NCBI GenBank assembly: GCA_946618265.1
Contig: CAMOLA010000004.1
Coordinates: forward strand, 1 to 64,000
Length of the DNA: 64,000 nucleotides
Source: an uncultured Eggerthellaceae bacterium
GTDB lineage: Bacteria; Actinomycetota; Coriobacteriia; Coriobacteriales; Eggerthellaceae
Reading direction: 5' to 3'
This document shows positions 16,742 to 25,078 of the stretch, piece by piece (positions within the stretch are counted from its first letter, which is position 1; each line of letters begins with the position of its first letter). The translations under genes and the position numbers were made by a program. The notes beneath the pieces are model-generated. The model saw only the letters and a program-made list of their open reading frames with translations, was not told the origin of the DNA and made no database searches.

Positions 16742-17932
16742 ATGAAGACAGTGCTCGTCGGCGTGACGGGATGCGTGGCAATCTACAAGGCATGCGAGAT
16801 CGTGCGCGGGCTCCAGAAAGCCGGAATTCGCGTCAAGGTCGTGATGACCGAACATGCCACGGAATTCATACAGCCCGCCATGTTCCGCGCGCTGACGCGG
16901 GAGCCGGTGGCCGTCGGCCTGTTCGACGACGCGCCGGGCGATCCGATCCATCACATATCGTTGGCAAAAGAAGCCGACCTGTTCCTCATCGCGCCGTGCA
17001 CGGCAAACGTCATGGGCAAGATCGCACACGGAATCGCCGATGACCTGTTGACGACGACGGCCATGGCCACGGCGGCTCCGCTCGTCATCGCTCCCGCCAT
17101 GAACGTGAACATGTACGAGAGCGCTGCGAATCAGGCGAACATGACAATGCTGCGCGAGAGGGGCGTCGTTTTCGTCGATTCGGAAAGCGGCTATCTGGCC
17201 TGCGGCGACGTCGGTCGGGGCAGGCTCGCGGATCCCGATGCCATCGTGGACCGCGTCATAGAGCTCCTCGGCGCACGGCAAGACTTGTCAGGGCTCAACG
17301 TGCTCATAACCACGGGCCCGACCATCGAGCCAATCGATCCGGTGCGTTACATTTCAAATCCCTCATCAGGCAAAACCGGTTTCGCCCTCGCGGAAGCCGC
17401 TCAAGAGCGTGGTGCCGACGTGACCGTCGTCGCCGGGCCGGTGACGTTGGCGGACCCGGCGGGTGTCGAAGTCGTTCGCGTGAGGACGGCACTCGAGATG
17501 TACGATGCGGTCGATGAACGGTTCGACGAGGCGGACATCGCCGTTTTCGCCGCCGCTGTCAGCGATTTCCGTCCTGCGAATCCCGCATCGTCAAAACTTA
17601 AGAAGGGCGTCGCGGACGAAACGCTCGCAGTGCTCGAGCTCGTCGAAAACCCCGACATCCTCGCATCCATGGGGGCGCGCAAGCGCACGAACCAAATCGT
17701 CGTGGGATTCGCGGCGGAGACCGAGGACGTCGAGGCGAACGCCCGGAAGAAGCTCGCCTCGAAGCACGCCAATTTCATCGTCGGCAATCTCGCAGGGGAG
17801 GGACGCGCATTCGCGACCGATGAAAACGAATTGCTTCTCGTGGATGCGGAATCATCGCAAGGAGCAGGCCCTGCTTCCAAACGCGCGCTGGCAGACGTTA
17901 TCCTCGACAAAGCCCTGACCATGCGTAAATAG
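16742..17932 (+). CDS. coaBC: Bifunctional phosphopantothenoylcysteine decarboxylase/phosphopantothenate synthase
   Basis: 396 residues, coenzyme A biosynthesis. The N-terminal flavoprotein domain (CoaC, to about 185) shows VGVTGCVAIYKACEI, the HHISLAKEADL active-site histidine, APAMNVNMY and the substrate-loop ACGDVGRGR. The C-terminal domain (CoaB) has GPTIEPIDPVRYISNPSSGKTGFALAE and AAVSDFRP with the KLKK motif. ATG 16742 is preferred, with GGAGG seven bases upstream; a GTG directly before it is in frame. Confidence 0.95.
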   Translation: MKTVLVGVTGCVAIYKACEIVRGLQKAGIRVKVVMTEHATEFIQPAMFRALTREPVAVGLFDDAPGDPIHHISLAKEADLFLIAPCTANVMGKIAHGIADDLLTTTAMATAAPLVIAPAMNVNMYESAANQANMTMLRERGVVFVDSESGYLACGDVGRGRLADPDAIVDRVIELLGARQDLSGLNVLITTGPTIEPIDPVRYISNPSSGKTGFALAEAAQERGADVTVVAGPVTLADPAGVEVVRVRTALEMYDAVDERFDEADIAVFAAAVSDFRPANPASSKLKKGVADETLAVLELVENPDILASMGARKRTNQIVVGFAAETEDVEANARKKLASKHANFIVGNLAGEGRAFATDENELLLVDAESSQGAGPASKRALADVILDKALTMRK

Positions 17933-17989
17933 AACTAGATGCGCACGACAACGCAGGTCACGCGCATCCTGATTACGTTGGAAGGGGAG

Positions 17990-18015
17990 CCGGGCAGGTT
18001 GGGGAACCTGCCCGG
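17990..18015. terminator. 11-bp perfect hairpin after coaBC
   Basis: The arms 17990-18000 and 18005-18015 are perfect complements with a GGGG loop, 57 bases after coaBC. The rest of the 208-base gap (18016-18140) holds a second imperfect inverted repeat (about 18025-18034 with 18080-18092) around a G-rich stretch containing TTTGGGGT twice. No known RNA family is recognised. Confidence 0.65.
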
Positions 18016-18140
18016 ATAAGAGCTATCGGCGACGGTGCGGAAGGGAACGGGTGTGCAGGTTTGGGGTCTGCGTTTGGGGTGATCGCCGCCGACTGATGAA
18101 CAGTATGGACCGCTTACCTTAAATAAACCTTAAAGTATCG

Positions 18141-19874
18141 TTACAGTTTCTTCAGCAATCCCATGATTCCGCGGGCGGCGCCGCTGCCTACGACGCGGCT
18201 TGCGCTCGTGAGCGCTGCGTCGATGAACTTGCGCTTTTCCTTGGCTTCCCTCTCGGCTTGTTTTTCCTCGGCAATGCGCTTGCGCTCGGCCTCCTTCTCG
18301 GCGGCGATGCGCTGGCGCTCCGCTTCCTTTTCCTCTGCGATGCGCTTGCGCTCCTCGGCTTGGCGCTGGCGCTCTTCCTCTTTGCGCTGGCGCTCCGCCT
18401 CGCGCTCTTCGGCGATGCGCTGCCGATCGGCCTCCTTCTCGGCGGCGATGCGTTGACGCTCTTCCTCGCGTGCGATGCGCTCGGCTTCCTTCTCCTCCGC
18501 CAGGCGCTGCCGCTCGGCCTCCTTCTCCTCGGCGATCCGCTGCTTCGTTTCTTCTTCGAGCCGGCGTGCCTCCTCTGCGGCTTCGGCAGCGGCGATTGCG
18601 GTCGCGTTGAGTATCTCGTAGGCGCTTTCACGGTCGATGGTCACATCGTATTTCGAGTGGAGCATGTCGTTTTGGATGATGTAGTACTTGGCGTCGTCGG
18701 GCGCCTTGTCCATCGAGCAGGCCGGCGCGATGACCATGGCGCGCTGCACGATGCCAGGGGTGCCGTCTTCCTGGAGGAAGCTGATGAGGGCCTCGCCTGT
18801 GCCGAGCTCGGTTATCGCTGTCGCCGTATCGAATTCGGGGTTGACGCGGAAGCTGTCGGCCGCGGCGCGGATGGCCTTCTGCTCGGCCGGCGTATAAGCG
18901 CGCAGGGCATGCTGCACCTTGTTGGAAAGCTGAGCCAGGACCGAATCGGGGATGTCGGCGGGGTTCTGCGTGATGAAGTAGACGCCCACGCCCTTCGAGC
19001 GGATGAGCTTGACGATCTGGTCGACCTTCTCGAGCAGGGCGCGGGGAGCATTGTTGAACAGCATGTGCGCTTCGTCGAAGAAGAAGCACATTTTCGGCTT
19101 GTCGAGGTCGCCGACTTCGGGAAGCATCTCGTAGAGCTCCGAGAGCATCCACAGCAAGAACGTCGAGTACATGAGGGGCGATTGAACCAGGCGCACGCAA
19201 TCAAGCACGTTGATGTAGCCCTTGCCGTCGGAATCGCAGGCGATCCAGTCGTTGATGTCAAGCGCGGGTTCGCCGAAGAAGACGTCGCCGCCCGCATCTT
19301 CGAGCTGGAGGAGCGACCGCTGGATGGCGCCGATCGATTGGGTCGAAATCTGGCCGTACGAAAGCGTGTATTCCTTGGCGTGTTCGCCGACGTAGTTGAC
19401 CATCGTGCGAAGGTCTTTTAGGTCCAGGAGCAAGAGATTGTTGTCGTCGGCTACATGGAAGACGATGTTGAGCACGCCTTCCTGGACTTCGGTCAAATCG
19501 AGCAGGCGGGCGAGCAGCACGGGTCCCATTTCGGTAATGGTCGTGCGGACGGGTAGGCCCTCGTCGCCGAATACGTCCCAGAAGCGCGTGGGGCATCCAT
19601 GGAAATCGTAGTCAGTGATGCCGAGCCCGGCGAGGCGAACGACGAGCTTCTCGGAAGCCTCGCCTGCGACGGCGACGCCGGAGACGTCGCCTTTGACGTC
19701 GGCGAGGAACACGGGAATGCCTGCGTCGCTCATCGATTGGGCGATGGTCTTGAGGGTGACGGTCTTGCCCGTACCGGTAGCACCTGCTATGAGGCCATGG
19801 CGATTGGCGAGCCGGGGAAGCAGGTATACCGGCTCGGTGCCCTTCGCTATTTGGAGTTTTCCATCAATGTACAT
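18141..19874 (-). CDS. HerA-like/DUF853 ATPase with a long charged C-terminal helix
   Basis: 577 residues. The FtsK/HerA-type P-loop GATGTGKT (residues 31-38) and Walker B CFFFDEAH (263-270) are intact, with a sensor-like YFITQNPADIPD after it. This matches the DUF853 (YjgR-like) group, whose role is unknown. Residues about 425-550 are almost only Glu, Arg, Lys, Ala and Gln in an 11-residue repeat (KEAERQRIAEE with variants at 451, 462, 480, 491, 516, 527, 538), predicted as a very long charged helix, either coiled coil or single alpha-helix. The tail ends with a small Gly/Ala-rich hydrophobic segment. It is divergent from degV copy 2; a TATAAT at 19911-19916 marks its probable promoter. Confidence 0.85.
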   Translation of the reverse strand: MYIDGKLQIAKGTEPVYLLPRLANRHGLIAGATGTGKTVTLKTIAQSMSDAGIPVFLADVKGDVSGVAVAGEASEKLVVRLAGLGITDYDFHGCPTRFWDVFGDEGLPVRTTITEMGPVLLARLLDLTEVQEGVLNIVFHVADDNNLLLLDLKDLRTMVNYVGEHAKEYTLSYGQISTQSIGAIQRSLLQLEDAGGDVFFGEPALDINDWIACDSDGKGYINVLDCVRLVQSPLMYSTFLLWMLSELYEMLPEVGDLDKPKMCFFFDEAHMLFNNAPRALLEKVDQIVKLIRSKGVGVYFITQNPADIPDSVLAQLSNKVQHALRAYTPAEQKAIRAAADSFRVNPEFDTATAITELGTGEALISFLQEDGTPGIVQRAMVIAPACSMDKAPDDAKYYIIQNDMLHSKYDVTIDRESAYEILNATAIAAAEAAEEARRLEEETKQRIAEEKEAERQRLAEEKEAERIAREEERQRIAAEKEADRQRIAEEREAERQRKEEERQRQAEERKRIAEEKEAERQRIAAEKEAERKRIAEEKQAEREAKEKRKFIDAALTSASRVVGSGAARGIMGLLKKL

Positions 19875-19910
19875 GCGAGCTTCCCTTCTGTCGAAGTCGA
19901 ATACGACTAC

Positions 19911-19916
19911 ATTATA
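19911..19916 (-). promoter_or_regulatory. -10 element for the DUF853 ATPase
   Basis: A perfect TATAAT on the minus strand, 37 bases before the start codon at 19874. No -35 at standard spacing is convincing. Confidence 0.4.
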
Positions 19917-20051
19917 TGGTATATAGGGGCAATCGAAGCGCTAGCGTTTCGACAAAGGAGGCCTTTGGTACAATCTCAACCCGAAACATCAATCACGCAC
20001 CTCGCCGGAGACAAGCCTCGGCGGGATAGCAACCTTACAGATCGGAGAACC

Positions 20052-20990
20052 ATGTCGGATACCTGCCATTTGATAGTTGACACCTGTTGCGATCTGCCGC
20101 GCTACCTGCTCGAGCGCGATGACGTGAGCATTATCGGATTCCCGTACTTCTTCGGCGACGAAGAACACTGCGATGATCTATGGCTGACGTCCGAGCCGCA
20201 TGATTTCTACGAGCGGATGCGCAAGGGGGAGCTCCCCACGACGGCTCAAGCTTCGATATCGGAGCTGACGAATTGCTTCGAGCAAGCTGCGCGCAAGGGC
20301 GTGCCCAGCGTGTACCTCGCATTCTCGTCCGGGCTGTCCTCGAGTTTCGACCAGGCTTGCCTCGTCGCAGATCGAGTAAAGGAGGATTACCCCGATTTCG
20401 AGCTGCACGTCGTGGATACCCACCTGGCCTCGACCGGCGAGGCGCTCATCGTTTTCGAAGCGCTCAGGCAGGTCGACCGCGGTTTGACGGCGAAGCAGCT
20501 TGCCGACTGGGCGACCGAGGCGCAGAACTTCATGAATGTCTACTTCATGGTCGAAGATCTGGAGACCCTTCACCACGGCGGAAGGATTCCCGCCTCTGTC
20601 GCCGTCATGGGGTCGAAGCTGGACGTGAAGCCGATTCTGCTCATCGCCGCCGATGGCACGCTTTCCATAAAAGGCGTGGCGCGAGGGCGCAAGAAGGGCC
20701 TGCGGCAACTTGCGCAACTCTATGCCGAAACCGCCGACAAGCCGCATACGCAACCGTACCTGACCGTAGGCTGCGCCGATTGCGAAAAGGACATGAAGCG
20801 CCTCGAGGACATCATCAAGAAAGACAGCGAGAAAGATCAGCGCGAGCCGATATTCGTGGAGGGGACCATCGGGCCCGTCATCGGCTCCCATGTGGGACCG
20901 GGCATGGTGGCGCTCGCGTTCTGGGGCCCCGACCGTCGCGAGAAGATTTCGGTAGCCGACCGTATCGCGCGAAAGGTGAAAGGGCAGTAA
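20052..20990 (+). CDS. DegV family fatty-acid-binding protein (copy 2)
   Basis: 312 residues. Family features: LIVDTCCDLP, TTAQASISEL in the phosphate-contact position, YLAFSSGLSSSFDQA, LHHGGRIPASVAVMG, and the C-terminal GPVIGSHVGPGMVALAFWG. It differs clearly from copy 1 at 10916 (Cys in place of Ser in the first motif), so the two may bind different fatty acids. The start ATG 20052 has CGGAGA six bases before it. A long in-frame extension upstream overlaps the divergent ATPase gene and was discarded. Confidence 0.88.
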   Translation: MSDTCHLIVDTCCDLPRYLLERDDVSIIGFPYFFGDEEHCDDLWLTSEPHDFYERMRKGELPTTAQASISELTNCFEQAARKGVPSVYLAFSSGLSSSFDQACLVADRVKEDYPDFELHVVDTHLASTGEALIVFEALRQVDRGLTAKQLADWATEAQNFMNVYFMVEDLETLHHGGRIPASVAVMGSKLDVKPILLIAADGTLSIKGVARGRKKGLRQLAQLYAETADKPHTQPYLTVGCADCEKDMKRLEDIIKKDSEKDQREPIFVEGTIGPVIGSHVGPGMVALAFWGPDRREKISVADRIARKVKGQ

Positions 20991-21015
20991 CAAGAACCGA
21001 TATCCGTATATCGTG

Positions 21016-21268
21016 CGCACGAGAGCGCGTGAGTCGCACATTCGAAGCGCGGCCAGACCCCTCTCCGGGGCCCCTCGCTTGAATCCCCCTCCGATGCGCG
21101 CTAAGGGAAGGCGGCGATTGGAGGCGACGGTCTGGCTCTCCCACGCGTTATCCTCTGCGCCTGCTTGCATTGCCGCCTTCTTAGGCGCGCGCATCTCCGG
21201 GGGCGCTCAGAGGCCCCGGAGAGGGGTCTGGCCGCGCTTCGAATGTGCGACTCACGCGCTCTCGTGCG
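21016..21268. repeat. Large inverted-repeat element with perfect 55-bp arms
   Basis: The arms 21016-21070 and 21214-21268 are identical over 55 of 55 positions as reverse complements. Inward of these the complementarity continues imperfectly (shared GATGCGCGC and AAGGCGGC blocks near 21092 and 21109 on the left, 21187 and 21171 on the right), leaving a central part of about 50 bases. No clear target-site duplication flanks it, and it encodes no convincing protein. The remainder of the gap to the tRNA (21269-21366) shows nothing recognisable. Confidence 0.9.
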
Positions 21269-21366
21269 TATTCTGAGAGGGATTCTAATGAGGGCATCGG
21301 AAGGGCGTCCGGCGGGGGCTGATTCTTCTCTAATTTGAGCTAAACGTGTGTTTAAAAAATCTCTGC

Positions 21367-21395
21367 TTGCATTTGTCTCGGGATACCAGTAATAT
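21367..21395 (+). promoter_or_regulatory. Promoter for tRNA-Pro
   Basis: TTGCAT (21367-21372) and TAATAT (21390-21395) with a 17-base spacer, ending 14 bases before the mature tRNA 5' end. Confidence 0.65.
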
Positions 21396-21409
21396 AACCA
21401 ATCGCTGCA

Positions 21410-21486
<77 letters not shown>

Positions 21487-21495
21487 GAATTTTCG

Positions 21496-21532
21496 CAAGC
21501 CGGTCGATTGACCGGCTTGTTTCGTATTTTTG
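21496..21532 (+). terminator. Rho-independent terminator after tRNA-Pro
   Basis: A 10-bp perfect stem (21496-21505 with 21510-21519), GATT loop, then a T-rich tail including TTTTT. It starts ten bases after the tRNA. Confidence 0.9.
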
Positions 21533-21779
21533 TTCAAACTTACCAAACGAATTCGCATGCCACGCTCGACGTTTGACGAGTTGTCGATTCGTTTTTGTTA
21601 CGAGAACGTTTCGCCGTTATTGACCCGTTCGCCGTAGGCGGTTGCATTGCGCGGGTGGGTGGTTTTTGGCAGCCGATTACCGATGATGAGCGCGACGAAC
21701 CGCTTCGAATGCCCGTCATACGGCCAAGTTACCTACAATGGAAGTATTCGGTTCGAACAAGATTGAAGGAGAGATTTCC

Positions 21780-23723
21780 GTGCTACTCATCGCTTTTCTC
21801 ATCTTGTTTCCTTTGATAGTTGCCGCAATTCTGCTTCTCGTCAAAGGAGATGGCCTGCGAAACGTCATCGTGGGCGCTTCGGCTATCATCATAGCCGCAG
21901 CATCGATATTGCTCGCAATGCAATATCTAGGCGCCGCTTGGATAGGCTTCGAGTTCTCGTCAGAGATAGTCGATTACGTCTGCACGGCGATCGGCTTAGC
22001 GCTCGGAGTCGTGATCATCGGCTTCGGCGTCAAATACAAGAACTACCTCGCCGTCGGTCTTGCCGTCGTCCAAATCGTGGGCGACCTTGCCTTCGAATTC
22101 GGTTTCGCCCATCACACGGCGCCCGTCGTCTTCGGGCTGTACGTGGATTCGCTCTCCATTGTCATGGCGCTCATCATCGGCATCATCGGCAGCGGCATTT
22201 GCGTGTATGCCCTCGGGTACATGAAGGATTTCCAGGCGCACCTCGACGAGCACGGCGATGGGCTGACGGAGCTCCAGCGCAGGGATCGCCGTCCGGTGTT
22301 CTTCGCGCTCATGTTCCTCTTCCTGTCCGCGATGTACGTCATCGTGTTCGCGAACAACATGACGTGGATGTTCACCGGGTGGGAAGTCACGACGGTGTGC
22401 TCGTTCCTGCTCATCGGCTACACGCGCACCGACGAGGCGATAGCAAATTCGTTCAGGCAGATCATCATGAACATGATCGGCGGCATCGCGTTCCTCGCTG
22501 CGCTGTTCATCTCGGCGATCAACCTCGGCACGCTCTCTTTCGTTGAATTCGTCGCGTTGGGCCTGGCGCGTCCCGAGCTCGTCGTGGTCGCCGTTTGCGC
22601 CCTGGCACTTGCGGGCCTCACCAAGGCCGCTCAGATGCCCTTCCACACCTGGCTGCTCGGCGCCATGGTCGCGCCCACGCCGACCTCGGCTCTGCTTCAC
22701 TCGTCCACGATGGTGAAAGCCGGCGTCTTCCTGCTGATCAAGCTCGCGCCGCTTTTCGCCGTCTGCTTCATCCCCGCGCAGATGGTGATCCTCGTCGGTG
22801 GATTCACCTTCATGCTGTGCTCGTTCATGGCGATTTCGCAAACGAACGCCAAGCGCGTGCTCGCATATTCGACCATCGCCAACCTCGGGCTCATCGTCGC
22901 CTGCGCCGGCGTCGGCACGCCGGAGGCCATATGGGCGGCCGTGTTGCTCGTGATTTTCCATGCGGCGGCAAAGTCCCTGCTGTTCCTGTGCGTCGGCACG
23001 GCCGAACATCATATCGGCAGCCGCGACATCGAGGACATGGACCTGCTGTTCGACAGGATGCCACGCCTGGCCCGGTTCATGATGCTCGGCATCATGTGCA
23101 TGTTCATCGCGCCGTTCGGCATGCTCATCGCCAAATGGGCGACTCTCGTGTCGTTCGTCGACGGCCGCCAGATGGCGCTCGTGCTCCTGCTGGCATTCGG
23201 CTCGGCCGCCACGTTCATGTTCTGGGGCAAGTGGCTCGGCAAGCTTTCGGGCATTGCGGGCAGCCCCGAGAACGTCGAGCTTACCGTCCATCCCTCCGAA
23301 TGGATCTCGCTCTTTCTCATGGCGGCGATCGCCGTATTGGCGTGCATCGCGCTTCCGCTCGTGTCGAACCTGTTCGTAGAGCCTTACGTGGTCGGGGTCT
23401 TCAACAGCTTGGGTCGCGATATCGCGGTTGACAACCTGCTCATTTCGTCGATTCTCGCCGTGTTCGTCTTCGTCGTGATGTTCGCGGGCGTCGGCTCGTC
23501 GAAGAAGAAGCGCGCGGACGTGTACCTCGCTGGCGTCAGCGTCGACTCCGATACGCGCACGTATCGCAACAGCCTGTCGCAGGAAACGGTTGCCACATCC
23601 CGCAACCTGTACTTGACCTCGATATTCGGCGAGGCCAAAGTCCGTCGGCCCGGCGAAGTCATCTGCGCCGCAATTATCGTAATCGCTTTCCTCGCCAGCG
23701 GGTTCACGCTGCCGTTGCTGTAG
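21780..23723 (+). CDS. echA: Ech-type hydrogenase, antiporter-like membrane subunit EchA
   Basis: 647 residues, NuoL/MrpA-type ion-translocating subunit. The proton_antipo_M core is clear: VIVFANNMTWMFTGWEVTTVCS, then LAGLTKAAQMPFHTWLLGAM followed by APTPTSALLHSSTMVKAGV, both strongly conserved in complex I antiporter subunits, with Glu and Lys in membrane helices. About 16 hydrophobic helices are seen. GTG 21780 is chosen: GAAGGAGAG lies six bases upstream, whereas ATG 21738 would bury that site. First gene of a six-gene operon in the standard order echABCDEF; echB follows 18 bases later. Confidence 0.92.
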   Translation: MLLIAFLILFPLIVAAILLLVKGDGLRNVIVGASAIIIAAASILLAMQYLGAAWIGFEFSSEIVDYVCTAIGLALGVVIIGFGVKYKNYLAVGLAVVQIVGDLAFEFGFAHHTAPVVFGLYVDSLSIVMALIIGIIGSGICVYALGYMKDFQAHLDEHGDGLTELQRRDRRPVFFALMFLFLSAMYVIVFANNMTWMFTGWEVTTVCSFLLIGYTRTDEAIANSFRQIIMNMIGGIAFLAALFISAINLGTLSFVEFVALGLARPELVVVAVCALALAGLTKAAQMPFHTWLLGAMVAPTPTSALLHSSTMVKAGVFLLIKLAPLFAVCFIPAQMVILVGGFTFMLCSFMAISQTNAKRVLAYSTIANLGLIVACAGVGTPEAIWAAVLLVIFHAAAKSLLFLCVGTAEHHIGSRDIEDMDLLFDRMPRLARFMMLGIMCMFIAPFGMLIAKWATLVSFVDGRQMALVLLLAFGSAATFMFWGKWLGKLSGIAGSPENVELTVHPSEWISLFLMAAIAVLACIALPLVSNLFVEPYVVGVFNSLGRDIAVDNLLISSILAVFVFVVMFAGVGSSKKKRADVYLAGVSVDSDTRTYRNSLSQETVATSRNLYLTSIFGEAKVRRPGEVICAAIIVIAFLASGFTLPLL

Positions 23724-23741
23724 CAGAAAGGTCGGATATCC

Positions 23742-24614
23742 ATGTCGATGTCATTCTTCATCACCTTGATCGGCACGGTGGCGTTCGCCATACTTGCCCC
23801 GATCCTCGGCTGCCTGCTCGCAGGCCTCGACCGTATCATCTCGGCTCGCATGCAAGGGCGCGTCGGGCCGCCGCTGCTCCAGCCGTATTACGACGTTCGC
23901 AAGCTCATCGAGAAGGACGACGTCACTGTTTCGGGCGTTGACGGCGTCTACATGACGTGCGCGCTCGTGTTCACCGCCTTCGCCGGGGGAATCTTCTTCA
24001 CGGGCGGCAACCTGCTCATGAGCGCATTCGTCATCACGATGGCGGCGCTGTTCTTCATCATGGCCGCGTATTCTTCGCGCAGCCCCTATGCAGAGCTCGG
24101 CGCCGGCCGCGAGACGGTTCAGGTCATGTCCTACGAGCCGATGGTGTTGCTCATGGCCGTCTGCTTCTACATGGCCGCAGGGTCGTTCAACGTCGGTCAG
24201 GTATTCAGCAATCCGCAGCCGATTATCCTGATGACGATTCCCGCTTTCGTCGGCTTCCTGTTCATCCTCACCATCAAGTTGCGCAAGTCCCCGTTCGACC
24301 TGTCAACGTCTCATCATGCGCACCAAGAGCTCGTTCGCGGCACGACGACCGAGATGAGTGGCAAGACGCTCGCCAAGGTCGAAATCATGCACTGGTGCGA
24401 GACGGTACTGTTCCTCGGATGGACGGGCATGTTCTTCGTCTGGTCGAACCCGATCTCCATCGTTTTGGCCATCGTCGTGGCGCTTGCCGCATGGTTCCTC
24501 GAAATCCTCATCGACAACAACTTCGCCCGCGTGAAATGGCAAGCCATGCTCAGCTCTGCATGGATCGTGGCGCTCGTGTTCGGCGGGATCAACATCATCT
24601 TGATGATGTTCTAA
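23742..24614 (+). CDS. echB: Ech-type hydrogenase, membrane subunit EchB
   Basis: 290 residues, NuoH/HyfC-like with about eight membrane helices. Characteristic blocks are GLDRIISARMQGRVGPPLLQPYYD (here shortened), PYAELGAGRETVQVMSYEPM with conserved Glu residues, and KLRKSPFDLSTSHHAHQELVRG, the loop that contacts the hydrogenase module. This subunit links electron transfer to ion movement. It is preceded by a modest AAAGG site and followed by echC 16 bases later. Confidence 0.93.
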   Translation: MSMSFFITLIGTVAFAILAPILGCLLAGLDRIISARMQGRVGPPLLQPYYDVRKLIEKDDVTVSGVDGVYMTCALVFTAFAGGIFFTGGNLLMSAFVITMAALFFIMAAYSSRSPYAELGAGRETVQVMSYEPMVLLMAVCFYMAAGSFNVGQVFSNPQPIILMTIPAFVGFLFILTIKLRKSPFDLSTSHHAHQELVRGTTTEMSGKTLAKVEIMHWCETVLFLGWTGMFFVWSNPISIVLAIVVALAAWFLEILIDNNFARVKWQAMLSSAWIVALVFGGINIILMMF

Positions 24615-24630
24615 CAGAAAGGCGATTACC

Positions 24631-25074
24631 GTGGGTTATGCATCAAAATCTCCCTGGGTCATACATTACGACGCCTCGAGCTGCAATGGTTGCGACATCG
24701 AGGTTCTCGCGGCGCTGTGCCCCGGGTTCGACGTCGAGCGCTTCGGCATCATCAACACCGGCAACCCCAAGCATGCCGACATCTTCCTCGTGACCGGTTC
24801 GGTCAACGAGCGCAACATCTCCGTCGTGAAGCAGATCTACGACCAGATGGTCGAACCGAAAGTCGTGGTCGCTTGCGGCATCTGCGCCTGCACGGGCGGC
24901 ATCTTCCATGATTGCTACAACGTGATCGGCGGCGTGGACAAGGCAATCCCCGTGGACGTGTACGCTCCCGGATGCGCCGTCAGGCCCGAGGCGATCATCG
25001 ATGCCGTGGTACAGGCGCTCGGCATATTGGAGGAGAAATCGAAGGCTCTCAAAGAAGCGAAGAAGGGGGCGTAA
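24631..25074 (+). CDS. echC: Ech-type hydrogenase small subunit EchC
   Basis: 147 residues, NuoB-like. It holds the proximal [4Fe-4S] cluster: CNGCDIEV (Cys 18 and 21), a Cys in the ACGICACTGG stretch (about 82-87) and YAPGC (115), the pattern of group 4 [NiFe] hydrogenase small subunits. A GTG start at 24631 follows AGAAAGG at a suitable distance. echD begins four bases after its stop. Confidence 0.94.
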   Translation: MGYASKSPWVIHYDASSCNGCDIEVLAALCPGFDVERFGIINTGNPKHADIFLVTGSVNERNISVVKQIYDQMVEPKVVVACGICACTGGIFHDCYNVIGGVDKAIPVDVYAPGCAVRPEAIIDAVVQALGILEEKSKALKEAKKGA

Positions 25075-25078
25075 GCGC

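Noticed and set aside
17941..18120. SRP RNA or another housekeeping RNA after coaBC
   Set aside because: The conserved GGAAG/GCAGC asymmetric loop and closing stem of SRP RNA are not present; no other family matched.
21738..21779. ATG 21738 as start of echA
   Set aside because: It would place the strong GAAGGAGAG site inside the coding region; GTG 21780 has ideal spacing to that site.
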